DNA of 64,000 nt from Halomonas sp. 'Soap Lake #6' (GCF_003031405.1 NZ_CP020469.1:3906001-3970000); one strand, 5' to 3'. Positions 27,314-37,760 are shown, counted from the stretch's first letter. Made by a program: numbers and translations. Notes: generated by a model not told the origin, from the sequence alone.

Positions 27314-29170
27314 ATGCTGTCGTCCTTACGCTTGCGCATCCTGATGATCACTCTGATGGTGATCACGCTAGCACTGACCATCAATGCCTCGGTCAGTTAT
27401 CTGACCTTACAGACTCACAATGAGCAGCAAGTGGCCCAGCAGCTGGCATCCATCGCACAGGGTAACGCCCTGGCGATTGAAGAATGGGTTGCCGCGCGCA
27501 CCGCCATGCTTGAAGCAGCGCGTGCGCCCATGATCGATAATGACCCGCTATCCCCCCTCATCCAACTGGCCGAGTCAGGTGGATTCCTGGCAGCCTTTTA
27601 CGGTCAATCCAATGGTAGACATCTCTCTTCCGACGGCTGGATACCGGGTAATGATTACGACCCGCGCCAGCGCGACTGGTACCAAGCGGCCATAAAGCAG
27701 GACGGAACCATCATTTCATTGCCCTATGTGGATGCTAACAGCAACCGCTTGGTAGTTACCTTTGCCACACCGGTTAAACGTAATGGGCGACTACATGGGG
27801 TTATTGGCGGCGATGTAGTGATCGACCAATTGGTCAATCAGGTGAATGCTATTCAGCCAACGCCATCCAGCTTTGCCTTCCTGAGCAGCGGCGGTGAAAC
27901 GCTGATCGCGCATCCTGACGCTGCGCTATCCCTTAAGCCACTAAGCCGAGTTAGTGCTACCTTGACAGCAGCCACCATAGGAAAGTTAAACACCACTCGT
28001 AACGCCTGGGAGTCCATTCAGGTAGACGGTGATACCAAGCGACTTTCTACCTCCCCTATTGCCGGTACTGACTGGGAACTCGGCGTGGTGCTGGATGAAC
28101 AGGAAGCCACCGCTGGCTTACGCGCCATCATCAAATCTTCATTGATCACGCTGCTGGCCATCATCGCCATCACTGCCCTGTTATTGAGCCTATGGCTCAA
28201 GCGTACTTTCACAGGCCTCGAGCGGGCTAGGGATGCCCTGGATGATATCGCCAGTGGTGAAGGTGACCTGACCCGCCGGTTGCCAGAGCAGGGCCGCGAT
28301 GAAGTGGCTCAGATTTGCGGTGCCTTCAACCGCTTTGTGAGCAAAATGGAAGCTGTATTAATGGATGTACGCACCAGCAGTGAATCGGTGCACCATGCGG
28401 CTAACGAAATTGCGATGGGGGGACAGGATCTATCGCGCCGCACCGACAACGCAGCCGCCAGCCTTCAACAAACCTCTGCCTCCATTGAAGAGATCACCAG
28501 CACTGTTCAGCACACCGCTGCCTCGGCTCGGGAAGCCAACAAGCTCTCTCAAACCGCCACTGAGGTAGCCAACGAAGGCGGAAAAGTCGTGGCGAATGTC
28601 GTCACAACGATGGAAGACATCACGCGCGCCTCCGATAAGATCGGTGAAATTGTCACATTAATGAACAGCATTTCGTTCCAGACCAACCTTCTCGCCCTTA
28701 ATGCCTCAGTAGAAGCCGCCCGCGCTGGCGAGCATGGCCGTGGTTTTGCGGTCGTGGCCGACGAGGTACGTAAACTGGCTGGGCGCAGTAGTGAAGCAGC
28801 CAATGATATTCAAAAGCTAATTGAAGACTCTCAAACCAGAGTTAATAACGGCACCGCGCTAGTGCAAAACGCAGGCGTTACTATGCAGGATATCGTTGCG
28901 CACATTACCCGTGTTACCGATGTTTTGGAGGAGATCAACGCCGCGACCAGCGAACAAAGCGAAGGAATAAAACAAGTCAATATCGCGGTTGCCGAGCTTG
29001 ACCGCATGACGCAAGAGAATGCCGCTATGGTGGAGGAGTCCACGACGGCTGCCGAACAGTTGAAAGAGCAGGCTGACCATTTAACTGTCACGATTAGCAG
29101 CTTCAAACTGTCTCAACACCCGCCAGCTCCGCTGACATTAAACTCGCCGGCAACGTTGTTATCGTATTAA
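27314..29170 (+). CDS. Methyl-accepting chemotaxis protein with amino-acid dCache domain (3)
   Basis: Chemoreceptor of 618 aa with the same layout as the one at 23019-24878 and almost identical HAMP and signalling domains; the dCache sensor is more diverged. The amino-acid signature is present as Y115, R120, W122, Y123 and D167. The pair therefore looks like a duplication kept for different amino-acid ranges. ATG 27314 is chosen ([11 protein letters not shown] parallels [11 protein letters not shown]); the upstream open frame lacks support. Its last codons and stop form the first unit of a five-copy 17-bp array. Confidence 0.92.
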   Translation: MLSSLRLRILMITLMVITLALTINASVSYLTLQTHNEQQVAQQLASIAQGNALAIEEWVAARTAMLEAARAPMIDNDPLSPLIQLAESGGFLAAFYGQSNGRHLSSDGWIPGNDYDPRQRDWYQAAIKQDGTIISLPYVDANSNRLVVTFATPVKRNGRLHGVIGGDVVIDQLVNQVNAIQPTPSSFAFLSSGGETLIAHPDAALSLKPLSRVSATLTAATIGKLNTTRNAWESIQVDGDTKRLSTSPIAGTDWELGVVLDEQEATAGLRAIIKSSLITLLAIIAITALLLSLWLKRTFTGLERARDALDDIASGEGDLTRRLPEQGRDEVAQICGAFNRFVSKMEAVLMDVRTSSESVHHAANEIAMGGQDLSRRTDNAAASLQQTSASIEEITSTVQHTAASAREANKLSQTATEVANEGGKVVANVVTTMEDITRASDKIGEIVTLMNSISFQTNLLALNASVEAARAGEHGRGFAVVADEVRKLAGRSSEAANDIQKLIEDSQTRVNNGTALVQNAGVTMQDIVAHITRVTDVLEEINAATSEQSEGIKQVNIAVAELDRMTQENAAMVEESTTAAEQLKEQADHLTVTISSFKLSQHPPAPLTLNSPATLLSY

Positions 29171-29236
29171 CGTTGTCACCGTACTAATGCTGTCATCGTA
29201 CTAATGCTGTCAGCGTACTAATGTTGCCAGCGTCTT
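29152..29236. repeat. 17-bp tandem array, 5 copies, across the chemoreceptor 3 stop
   Basis: Units at 29152-29168, 29169-29185, 29186-29202, 29203-29219 and 29220-29236, pattern AATGCTGTCATCGTACT with scattered changes. The first unit encodes the end of the receptor and the stop codon straddles units 1 and 2. The last unit reaches the finR 3' end from the other side. Confidence 0.93.
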
Positions 29237-29242
29237 CAGAGG

Positions 29243-30169
29243 CTAAGGAATCGGTGGCAACGGGATATCATCACTGCGCTTGGCACCCGCTGTCATCTCT
29301 CGGCAAAGCCGCAGGAACTCTCGCACTCCGGTGGTGAGGTACTTGTGGCGATGCCAAATAAACGTGAACTGGCGTTTTAAGTCTAATTCCGGCGTTGGCA
29401 GCGGTACCAAGCTGCCGCGCCGGAAGGCATCTCGCAGCGCTAGCCTGGAAACACAACCGATACCCAGCCCTGACTCTACAGCTCGTTTAATACCTTCCGT
29501 ATGCTCAAGCTCCAGCAGCGTATTAAAGCGGCTGCGCCGATGGCGCGCTGCCTGTTCAAGGGTCATACGCGTGCCGGACCCCTCTTCACGCATAATCCAG
29601 TCTTCGCGCAGCAATTGCTCCAGCTCCAGATGCTCGCGCCCCGCCAGTGGATGGCGTGGCGAGCAAAACACGCACAGCTCATCCTCCACCCAGGGCTGGC
29701 TGATGATCATGTCGTCGTCGCACTGGCCTTCGATCAGCCCCAAATCAAGCGAATGCTGACGCACCCCCTCGATAATATGCCGCGTGTTACGCACAGCTAA
29801 GCGCACACGACTGCCGGGGTGACGCTGCATAAAATCACTAATCAGCAGTGTGGCTAAATAGTTACCAATGGTCAGCGTTGCCCCTACATCCAGCGCCCCT
29901 ACACCCTGCTGGCCGCGCAGCAACTCTTCCACCTCTTCAGCCCTATCCAGCAAAGCAACCGCTTTGGGCAATAGCTGAAAGCCTAGCGCATTAAGCTTCA
30001 ACCGCTTTCCCATCCGATCAAGCAGTTGGCAGTCAAACTGACGTTCAAGCTCCGCCAAAGCAGTGCTGGTGGCGGACTGCGACATAGCAAGCGCACGCGC
30101 CGCATGGGAAACACTTTCGTGCTGAGCGACGGCAACAAAGACTTCCAACTGGCGCAAGGTGTAATGCAT
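29243..30169 (-). CDS. finR: LysR-type regulator FinR
   Basis: LysR-family transcription factor, 308 aa, with the N-terminal winged helix-turn-helix (about 1-60, LRQLEVFVAVAQHESVSHAARAL, quoted in part) and a substrate-binding domain. It is divergent from fpr, as in Pseudomonas, where FinR activates fpr under oxidative and osmotic stress. The identification rests on this arrangement plus length. The shared 184-nt gap contains a TTATCTA-N5-TAGATAA palindrome that suits a LysR site. The gene ends next to a tandem array shared with the convergent chemoreceptor gene. Confidence 0.82.
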   Translation of the reverse strand: MHYTLRQLEVFVAVAQHESVSHAARALAMSQSATSTALAELERQFDCQLLDRMGKRLKLNALGFQLLPKAVALLDRAEEVEELLRGQQGVGALDVGATLTIGNYLATLLISDFMQRHPGSRVRLAVRNTRHIIEGVRQHSLDLGLIEGQCDDDMIISQPWVEDELCVFCSPRHPLAGREHLELEQLLREDWIMREEGSGTRMTLEQAARHRRSRFNTLLELEHTEGIKRAVESGLGIGCVSRLALRDAFRRGSLVPLPTPELDLKRQFTFIWHRHKYLTTGVREFLRLCREMTAGAKRSDDIPLPPIP

Positions 30170-30198
30170 GGCAGTAACTCGTGTATCCAGAAAGTCGT

Positions 30199-30217
30199 TT
30201 ATCTATTTTTTAGATAA
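30199..30217. promoter_or_regulatory. Candidate FinR (LysR-type) operator
   Basis: TTATCTA (30199-30205), TTTTT, TAGATAA (30211-30217): a perfect 7-bp dyad of the size and T-N11-A form used by LysR proteins. It lies 30-48 nt upstream of finR and about 140 nt upstream of fpr. Confidence 0.6.
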
Positions 30218-30353
30218 GTGTTATCAGTATAATTCACTTAACAGATATACCATCCTTTATTTAGAATTAGCAGCATCATATTCAGCTATCTTTTATTCTT
30301 TTTTAGAATATGGCGGACGAGGCTTAGGCCACTCTGCCCTTGGAGGAGTCAGC

Positions 30354-31130
30354 ATGAGCAAGTTTGCCTTAGAAGAAGTCCTCAGTGTTCATCACTGGAA
30401 CGACACCCTGTTCAGCTTCCGCACCACCCGCGAACGCTCACTCCGCTTCAAAAACGGTCAGTTTGTGATGATCGGCCTAGAAGTGAATGGCAAACCGCTG
30501 ATGCGTGCCTACTCCATCGCCAGCCCCAACTACGAAGATCATCTGGAATTCTTCAGCATCAAAGTGCCCGATGGCCCGCTGACCTCACGCTTACAGCACT
30601 TAAAAGTGGGCGATCAAATCATGGTCAGCCGCAAGCCCACGGGCACACTGGTATGCGATGACCTACTGCCGGGCCGTAACCTCTACATGCTCTCTACCGG
30701 CACCGGTTTGGCACCGTTTATGAGCCTGATTCAAGATCCTGAAGTTTACGAACGCTATGAGAAAGTAGTGCTGGTTCACGGTGTGCGCGAAGTGTCTGAG
30801 CTAGCCTACGCCGACTTCATCACTAAAGAGCTTCCAGCCCATGAATACCTTGGCGAAGAGATCGCCGCCAAATTGGTTTACTACCCGACCGTTACTCGCG
30901 AAGAATTCCACACCATGGGCCGCCTGACCGACCATATCCGTTCGGGCAAGCTGTTTGAAGACACTGGCCTTCCGCCAATTGACCCGCGCCAAGACCGTGC
31001 GATGATCTGCGGCAGTCCTGCCATGCTGGATGATACTAGTGCCCTGCTAGACGAGCTGGGCCTGAATATTTCCCCGCGCATGGGAGAGCCTGGCGACTAC
31101 GTGATTGAGCGAGCATTCGTCGAGAAGTAA
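30354..31130 (+). CDS. fpr: Ferredoxin/flavodoxin-NADP+ reductase
   Basis: FAD-containing cytosolic reductase that exchanges electrons between NADPH and ferredoxin/flavodoxin, supporting iron-sulfur repair and oxidative defence. The 258-aa size equals Pseudomonas FprA. Visible are the FAD motif RAYSIASPNYEDHLEFFS (about 50-67), STGTGLAPF for NADP (about 114-122), the GVR...L segment and the C-terminal VIERAFVEK. GGAGG lies 7 nt before the ATG at 30354; the much longer open frame upstream covers the promoter region and is not coding. A strong terminator follows. Confidence 0.95.
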   Translation: MSKFALEEVLSVHHWNDTLFSFRTTRERSLRFKNGQFVMIGLEVNGKPLMRAYSIASPNYEDHLEFFSIKVPDGPLTSRLQHLKVGDQIMVSRKPTGTLVCDDLLPGRNLYMLSTGTGLAPFMSLIQDPEVYERYEKVVLVHGVREVSELAYADFITKELPAHEYLGEEIAAKLVYYPTVTREEFHTMGRLTDHIRSGKLFEDTGLPPIDPRQDRAMICGSPAMLDDTSALLDELGLNISPRMGEPGDYVIERAFVEK

Positions 31131-31161
31131 TCCCTCCGCAGCCTACTCAGTGCTAGTAACG

Positions 31162-31199
31162 AAATGCCCCGCTAAACAGTTCGTTTAGCGGGGCATTTT
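31162..31199 (+). terminator. Intrinsic terminator after fpr
   Basis: A 16-bp perfect stem (31162-31177 with 31183-31198), loop AGTTC, followed by TTTTA. The A-run on the left side could let it also work for glnK1 on the minus strand. Confidence 0.9.
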
Positions 31200-31203
31200 A
31201 GTA

Positions 31204-31229
31204 ACTTAAGACAGCTACTTAAGACAGCT
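31204..31229. repeat. 13-bp tandem repeat, 2 copies, between fpr and glnK1
   Basis: ACTTAAGACAGCT occurs at 31204-31216 and again at 31217-31229, directly after the fpr terminator and downstream of the convergent glnK1. Confidence 0.88.
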
Positions 31230-31301
31230 AAGGCCTCTCAGCTACACAATATAGCTCTAGACCTAGCACAACCTAGTAGCTACAGCGGCATAAACTGATA
31301 G

Positions 31302-31694
<393 letters not shown>

Positions 31695-31857
31695 TTAGCA
31701 AAGTTTGTTACCCGTTAGTGTTAAGCATACACCGCTATCGGCAGAGAATAAAAAGCCAGCGCGAGAGTTATGAATAAGAGACATGAGTACCGTTATCCAG
31801 AACCGCCTTGAATCACAGCAATGAGAGACTACAGCGGGGGAACAGAAATAGGCAAAA

Positions 31858-31885
31858 CAAAAAGGCCTCCCACAGAGGGGAGGCC
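31858..31885 (-). terminator. Intrinsic terminator after amtB
   Basis: On the minus strand GGCCTCCC (31885-31878) pairs with GGGAGGCC (31871-31864) and is followed by TTTTTGTTTT. It ends the glnK-amtB transcript before glnK1. Confidence 0.9.
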
Positions 31886-31920
31886 ACAGCAGCGCGCCAA
31901 CTTACTTCATTAGCGCAAGC

Positions 31921-33168
31921 TTATTTCTTAACACTAAACTCAGGGTAAGCTTCAAGGCCGCACTCAGCGATATCAACACCCTCATACTCTTCTTCTTCGC
32001 TGACACGAATACCCATGATGGCTTTCAGTACCAGCCATACCACCAGGCTCGCCAGGAATACCCAGGCAAAGATGCCCACCATGCCGATAATCTGCGCTCC
32101 AAAGGTAGCATCGCCATTGGACAGCGGTACGGCCAAACAGCCCCAGATACCCACCACGCCGTGTACCGAAATCGCACCGACCGGATCATCCAGCTTCAGT
32201 TTGTCGAGCATTACGATCGATAGCACAACAATCAGACCACCCACCATACCGATCAGCATAGCACCGAAGGCTGAAGGCTCCAGGGGCTCAGCAGTAATTG
32301 CCACTAGCCCCGCTAATGCACCGTTAAGCGCCATGGTTAGGTCAGCTTTGCGGAACCATAGTTTGGCTAGAATAAGCGCAGCAATCACACCACCTGCGGC
32401 TGCCGCGTTGGTATTTACCATGACTTGAGCAACGTTGTTCGCTGAATCGACGTCTGACACCTTCAGCTCAGAGCCACCATTAAAACCAAACCAACCCATC
32501 CACAGAATAAACGTACCTAGCGTTGCCAGCGGCAGATTGGCGCCAGGAATTGCTCGGATACTGCCGTCACTGCCGTACTTGCCCTTACGTGGTCCCAGAA
32601 CCAACACACCCGCTAATGCCGCTGCAGCACCGGCCATGTGAACAATGCCCGAACCCGCAAAATCAGAGAAGCCAATGGCATCGATCCAGCCACCGCCCCA
32701 GGTCCAGTAGCCTGAAACCGGATAAATGACGGCGGTCATCACAACAGCGAAGGCTAAAAATGCCCATAGTTTCATGCGCTCAGCAACCGCACCAGAAACG
32801 ATCGACATTGCCGTAGCCACAAATACTACTTGGAAAAAGTAATCCGCACGCATGGAGTAGTAAGGTGCGTCATCGCCACCAGCCGTTACTGCATCGACGC
32901 TGTTCTCACCGCCAATCAAGAAGCCCAAGTTGGGTATGAATCCGCCTTCAGCACTGGAGTACATCAGGTAGTAACCCACTAACAGGTACATGGTGCAGGC
33001 GATCGCAAATAGTGCGATGTTTTTAGTCAGAATTTCGGCGGTATTTTTAGAGCGAACCAAGCCAGCTTCTAACATTGAGAAGCCAGCAGCCATCCACATG
33101 ACCAACACGCCACAGATTAGAAAATAGAAAGTATCGAGTGCGTAACTCAGCTCTGCAAACTCGTTCAT
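31921..33168 (-). CDS. amtB: Ammonium transporter
   Basis: Trimeric inner-membrane ammonium channel, 415 aa, about 11 TM helices. The pore residues are visible: Asp in SDFAGSGIVHMAGA with the first pore histidine, and the second in ISVHGVVGIWGC. The C-terminal cytoplasmic tail (ISEEEEYEGVDIAECGLEAYPEF, quoted loosely) is where GlnK docks. I used the ATG at 33168, 7 nt after GGGGA, rather than one seven codons earlier. It lies 46 nt behind glnK2, the standard glnK-amtB operon, so GlnK2 is the likely channel blocker. Confidence 0.94.
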   Translation of the reverse strand: MNEFAELSYALDTFYFLICGVLVMWMAAGFSMLEAGLVRSKNTAEILTKNIALFAIACTMYLLVGYYLMYSSAEGGFIPNLGFLIGGENSVDAVTAGGDDAPYYSMRADYFFQVVFVATAMSIVSGAVAERMKLWAFLAFAVVMTAVIYPVSGYWTWGGGWIDAIGFSDFAGSGIVHMAGAAAALAGVLVLGPRKGKYGSDGSIRAIPGANLPLATLGTFILWMGWFGFNGGSELKVSDVDSANNVAQVMVNTNAAAAGGVIAALILAKLWFRKADLTMALNGALAGLVAITAEPLEPSAFGAMLIGMVGGLIVVLSIVMLDKLKLDDPVGAISVHGVVGIWGCLAVPLSNGDATFGAQIIGMVGIFAWVFLASLVVWLVLKAIMGIRVSEEEEYEGVDIAECGLEAYPEFSVKK

Positions 33169-33214
33169 TGTCAGTTCCCCGTTAACCATGGAAAGAAGTT
33201 ATCAACTGGCTGGT

Positions 33215-33914
<700 letters not shown>

Positions 33915-34259
33915 ATGGCGCCTCAAGATCGCATTAGCCGACTGGCCCAGCAGATTGGTGACCGTTTACAGAACGCATCCCAAGCGCCAGAAGAGATTCA
34001 GAAAGGCGTACAGCAAGTAGTACGTGGCGCCTTTGACCGTCTGGAGCTCGTCTCTCGGGAGGATTTCGACATTCTGATGGATGTGCTGCAGCGCACGCGT
34101 TCGCGGGTCGAGGCATTAGAGCGCCAGGTTGCGAACCTGGAGGCAGCTGTGGAGGCTTCTTCTTCCACTGCCGCTACAACCACGCCACTTGAAGCTGAAG
34201 TTCCGCCTGCTTCTGCCCAGAAAGCGTCGAAAACAGCTGAGAAAGATAAGCCAGCGTAA
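33915..34259 (+). CDS. ubiK: Ubiquinone biosynthesis accessory factor UbiK (YqiC/BMFP)
   Basis: Small accessory protein of the aerobic ubiquinone-synthesis complex, also able to bind membranes. It is 114 aa: an amphipathic N-terminal helix (ISRLAQQIGDRL), the conserved ALDRLELVSREDFDI-type segment (here FDRLELVSREDFDIL, about 40-54), a trimeric coiled coil (VLQRTRSRVEALERQVANLE) and a low-complexity Ala/Ser/Thr/Lys tail. AGGAG precedes the ATG. In many gammaproteobacteria this gene sits close to glnK-amtB and yifB; here yifB is 7 kb away beyond an iron-uptake island. Confidence 0.9.
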   Translation: MAPQDRISRLAQQIGDRLQNASQAPEEIQKGVQQVVRGAFDRLELVSREDFDILMDVLQRTRSRVEALERQVANLEAAVEASSSTAATTTPLEAEVPPASAQKASKTAEKDKPA

Positions 34260-34278
34260 CGCTTAAGCCTTATTAGCA

Positions 34279-34307
34279 GCAGCAATAGGGCAATAGCCTG
34301 TTGCTGC
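34279..34307 (+). terminator. Terminator-like stem after ubiK
   Basis: GCAGCAATAGG (34279-34289) pairs with CCTGTTGCTGC (34297-34307) with one T-G pair around a 7-nt loop. There is no T-run, so efficiency is doubtful. Confidence 0.5.
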
Positions 34308-34343
34308 ATCTCCCCTACAGTTGAGGCTCGTTTAACAGAAATA

Positions 34344-34364
34344 AAATACGAATTACTATCATTG
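34344..34364 (+). promoter_or_regulatory. Fur-box-like site upstream of the IutA-like receptor
   Basis: The minus strand reads AATGATAGTAATTCGTATTT, close to the AATGATAATNATTATC pattern in its left half and degenerate in the right. It lies about 65-85 nt before the receptor start. Confidence 0.5.
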
Positions 34365-34427
34365 ACTTTGAGTTTCGTGGTGATACTCTCCGCTCCTGAT
34401 TTCCTTACTATTTTCGGACTGCTCACC

Positions 34428-36578
34428 ATGCCCGCCCCGTCTTTTACAACGTCGCCCTCTTCAATGGCTACGCTTATTGGTACCGGCCTGCTACTGGGTT
34501 TTTCCAGTGGAGTTTGCGCCCAAAACACGACGTCTGGGTCCTCACTAAACGCCACCACTGAGGAAACCATGGTTGTTGTTGGCTCCCGCACTCCGACTCA
34601 GATCAGCCAAATACCTGGTGCAGTCTGGGTGATCGACAAAGAGATGCTGCAACAACAGACCCGCAATGGTGCAGACCTCAAGACGGCATTGGGGCATCTG
34701 GTGCCGGGGCTGGATCTGGCGCCGCAAGGACGCACCAATTATGGGCAGAACATGCGTGGCCGAGGCGTGCAGGTACTGATCGATGGTGTATCGCTGAACA
34801 GTTCGCGAGGACTCTCGCGTCAGTTCGATGCTATCGACCCCTTCAACATTGAGCGTGTAGAAGTCCTTTCCGGCGCCAGCAGCCTATATGGCGGGGGCGC
34901 AACGGGGGGCCTGATCAATATCATTACACGTAAGGGTGAGGAAGGCCTGAATTGGCGCACGGAAGCAGGCCTCACAACAGGCTTTAACAACAGCGATGAC
35001 CAGGACCGTCGCTTGTCACAATCGGTCAGCGGCGGTAATGAGTGGGTTCAAGGCTACCTGGGTACTGCAATAAGCGATAACGGTCGCCACTATGACGGCC
35101 GTGGCCAGGAAATCTTCCCTGATATCGCCCAGACCGATCTACAGGATAATCGCAGCATCGATATACTAGGCAACCTCTCCTTCCGCTTGACGGACGAACA
35201 GAGCTTGGAACTGGGTGCCCAACTATACCGCTCCGGCTACGAAGGCGACCGGGGCGTTTACTTCCCCAACCTCAACGCTGCCACTCCCAATTTGAACGAT
35301 GCCGAAATTCGCGACGGCTATCGTTCGCAGCGCGACCCGGAAACCGATCGCAAGCTCGTCAACATCAACTATCACCACGCTAACCTATGGGGGCAAAATT
35401 TCTACCTACAGGCGTTCCATCGTGAGGAGAAATCCAGTTTCCAGGCATTTCCTTACCCCACCTCACAGGGACTGCAGTTCCGCGCCTCACAACAGAATAC
35501 CAATTTAAGCGGTATCAAGGCGCTGTTCGAGTCGCACTTGGGTGATGACGTTTCGCTGACCTACGGCCTAGATCTGGATCGCGAGAAGTTCAATGCCAGC
35601 CAAATGCTGTTCGATACCAATATATCGGATGCCACCGGTGGCCTAGTGCAGCAAGCAACTGGGGTCGAGCCCCGCTATCCGGGCTACCAAGTGGATGGGC
35701 TTTCGGGCTTCATCCAGGGCGACTGGCAGGCTACCCAGGCGCTTAAACTTTCCGCTGGAGTGCGTCAACAGCACATGGATGTCGAAGTGGATCAGTTCCA
35801 GGGTATCCCAGGCGGCAAGAATGACTATCAAGCAACACTGTTTAATGCCAGTGCCCTCTACGACTACGGCAATGGTCACCAGAACTGGCTGCAGTTCAGC
35901 CAGGGGTTCGAGCTGCCAGACCCCGCCAAGTACTACGGTAAGAGCCCCGAAGTGAGCGTCGACAGCAACCCATTGTCTGCCATCGAGACGGATCAGGTGG
36001 AGCTAGGCTGGCGCTACCTGGGAGGCAACTGGACGGCCCAAACAGCACTTTACTACGCCTGGTCAGATAAAGCGGTTGAGAATGCCGAGGATCTGAGCGT
36101 CAGCGTAGTGGACGAAAAGAAACGCGACTTTGGCCTGGAAAGTGCAGTAACCCGTTACTTCGACAACGGTATAGAGATAGGCGGCACTCTACACTTAGTG
36201 CGCTCCGAGCAGGAGAACAACGAGGGCAGCTGGGAGAAGCGTGACGCCCGCTATGCATCGCTCTCCTCATCCACTGCCTTTATTGGCTGGACCGATTATG
36301 TTCGTTCGGCTCGTTTGCAAGCCAATCACGCCTTCAACCTAAAAGACGATGCTGACCGCAAAATCGACGGCAATACCACCCTCGACGCTTCCTTCAGTCA
36401 AGAGACCAATTTTGGCACCGTAAGTCTGGGTGTGCAGAACCTGCTTGATGACCAGTACTCCACCGTCTGGGGGCAGCGAGCCGCGATGTTCTACTCACCC
36501 TACTACGGCCCAGAGTACCTCTACGACTACCAGGGGCGCGGTCGTACCTATACCCTTAACTGGTCGATGGCTTACTGA
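34428..36578 (+). CDS. TonB-dependent siderophore receptor, IutA/aerobactin type
   Basis: Outer-membrane receptor, 716 aa. The signal peptide ends near VCAQ (about residue 30). The plug domain has LVPGLDLAPQGRTNYGQNMRGR, VLIDGVSLNSSRGLSRQFD and SGASSLYGGGATGGLINIITRKG in sequence, which match E. coli IutA and rhizobial RhtA, receptors for citrate-hydroxamate siderophores. A 22-strand barrel follows, ending in an aromatic residue (Tyr). I use ATG 34428; another ATG at 34464 also leaves a signal peptide. It is upstream of an AraC regulator. No aerobactin synthesis genes are present, so it may take up foreign siderophores. Confidence 0.88.
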   Translation: MPAPSFTTSPSSMATLIGTGLLLGFSSGVCAQNTTSGSSLNATTEETMVVVGSRTPTQISQIPGAVWVIDKEMLQQQTRNGADLKTALGHLVPGLDLAPQGRTNYGQNMRGRGVQVLIDGVSLNSSRGLSRQFDAIDPFNIERVEVLSGASSLYGGGATGGLINIITRKGEEGLNWRTEAGLTTGFNNSDDQDRRLSQSVSGGNEWVQGYLGTAISDNGRHYDGRGQEIFPDIAQTDLQDNRSIDILGNLSFRLTDEQSLELGAQLYRSGYEGDRGVYFPNLNAATPNLNDAEIRDGYRSQRDPETDRKLVNINYHHANLWGQNFYLQAFHREEKSSFQAFPYPTSQGLQFRASQQNTNLSGIKALFESHLGDDVSLTYGLDLDREKFNASQMLFDTNISDATGGLVQQATGVEPRYPGYQVDGLSGFIQGDWQATQALKLSAGVRQQHMDVEVDQFQGIPGGKNDYQATLFNASALYDYGNGHQNWLQFSQGFELPDPAKYYGKSPEVSVDSNPLSAIETDQVELGWRYLGGNWTAQTALYYAWSDKAVENAEDLSVSVVDEKKRDFGLESAVTRYFDNGIEIGGTLHLVRSEQENNEGSWEKRDARYASLSSSTAFIGWTDYVRSARLQANHAFNLKDDADRKIDGNTTLDASFSQETNFGTVSLGVQNLLDDQYSTVWGQRAAMFYSPYYGPEYLYDYQGRGRTYTLNWSMAY

Positions 36579-36629
36579 GCCGCCGACCTGCTACACGCAG
36601 GCAGCCGCCCCAAGGGCGAGGTAATGGTC

Positions 36630-37610
36630 ATGGCTACACTCGGCACGTTAGCACCCTGTTATGTACCGCTTACCACCCATGACCTGCTGGCGCTGGGTGA
36701 GCGCTTCGGGATCGACTACCGCTTTCCCGAAGCGCCTGACCACTCCCAGCTAGCGCCTTGCGTTGCCCAGGGGCGGGTGATGGATGTTGAGATCGACCCC
36801 GCCCTACGCGTGACGCATTCGGATCTTGACGTTCTACACGCCTATGCTTCCAAGTCTCAACGTGCCGTCCCGTGGTTTCTCAGTGTCATACTTGAGGGCT
36901 GCATTCATGTAGGGCTAGGTCGCCAGTCGTTTCAGCTACACGCTGGCGATGCCTTCAGCGCACATTTCAATGAACAGACCGGGCTTGAGGTTTTCCAACC
37001 CGCGCCACAACGTTTGCGCATCCTCAATGTATCTGTGCTGTCGTGTACCGACCTCATCTCTTGCTCGCCCACCCGCCTACCACCACCGGCAGCGCCAGTG
37101 CTACATACCTGGCATGTGCCGCCACTGCTTCACCAAAGTCTTGAAGCAGCATTGGCTTCGAACTGGCCAGTAGAGCGCCAGCGCTTGTTATGGCAAGGTC
37201 TGGCACTACAGTTACTCGCACACGGATTGCCAACCGCCAGCCTTGAGTCCAGCGAAAGCAAAGTGGGCCGCGTACCACCGGGTCTTTCCCATCGCGATTA
37301 CCAGCGCCTAGAACAATTACGCAAGCAGCTTGAGCACTCACCTAGCCAGGAGTATCGGCTGGAGCAGTTGGCCCGAGATGCCGCCATGAGCCCCAGCAGC
37401 CTGCGCGATAAGTTCCAGCGCTGTTACGGCTGCTCAATTTTCGACTACCTACGACGCTGCCGTCTGACCCAAGCACAGGCGTACTTACGCAAGGGTTATA
37501 GCGTGCAGCAAACCGCCCACGCCTGCGGCTACCGCCATGCCAGCAACTTTGCCACCGCCTTTAAACGGGCCTTTGGTATCGCACCCAATGAGTCTCTGAA
37601 CCGTCATTGA
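36630..37610 (+). CDS. AraC family regulator, siderophore-receptor associated
   Basis: Transcription factor of 326 aa. The C-terminal AraC DNA-binding domain (about 225-326) has two helix-turn-helix units, LEQLARDAAMSPSSLRDKF and VQQTAHACGYRHASNFATAF, ending in the usual FGIAPNE. The N-terminal half is a poorly conserved sensor like that of PchR/AlcR, which bind ferric siderophores. GAGG lies 8 nt before the ATG at 36630. Flanked by two TonB receptors, it probably activates one or both in response to the imported siderophore. Confidence 0.87.
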   Translation: MATLGTLAPCYVPLTTHDLLALGERFGIDYRFPEAPDHSQLAPCVAQGRVMDVEIDPALRVTHSDLDVLHAYASKSQRAVPWFLSVILEGCIHVGLGRQSFQLHAGDAFSAHFNEQTGLEVFQPAPQRLRILNVSVLSCTDLISCSPTRLPPPAAPVLHTWHVPPLLHQSLEAALASNWPVERQRLLWQGLALQLLAHGLPTASLESSESKVGRVPPGLSHRDYQRLEQLRKQLEHSPSQEYRLEQLARDAAMSPSSLRDKFQRCYGCSIFDYLRRCRLTQAQAYLRKGYSVQQTAHACGYRHASNFATAFKRAFGIAPNESLNRH

Positions 37611-37707
37611 CATCGCCACCAGTCACCGCAAGTTCCGCAGGAAACAGTTTCTTGGCAGCCAGCATAACTGCTTTGTCATTTCGCATACCTTTACCAAGCG
37701 ATTAAGC

Positions 37708-37723
37708 GCAATAATTCTCATTA
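37708..37723 (+). promoter_or_regulatory. Fur-box-like site upstream of the FhuA-like receptor
   Basis: GCAATAATTCTCATTA agrees well with the right half of the ATAATNATTCTCATT pattern common in Fur-regulated receptor promoters. It lies about 40-55 nt before the start codon. Confidence 0.65.
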
Positions 37724-37760
37724 ACACGCTGAGCCATTGATTCTTCTCGCAGGTATCGCC

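Noticed and set aside
30168..30353. 62-codon N-terminal extension of fpr
   Set aside because: It covers the finR/fpr promoter region and LysR-type dyad; GGAGG before ATG 30354 and the family length fix the start there.
31817..31827. 11-nt match (AGCAATGAGAG) to the seed of the candidate small RNA
   Set aside because: Transcription here is expected on the strand that carries the same sense as the RNA, so it could not pair; likely chance.
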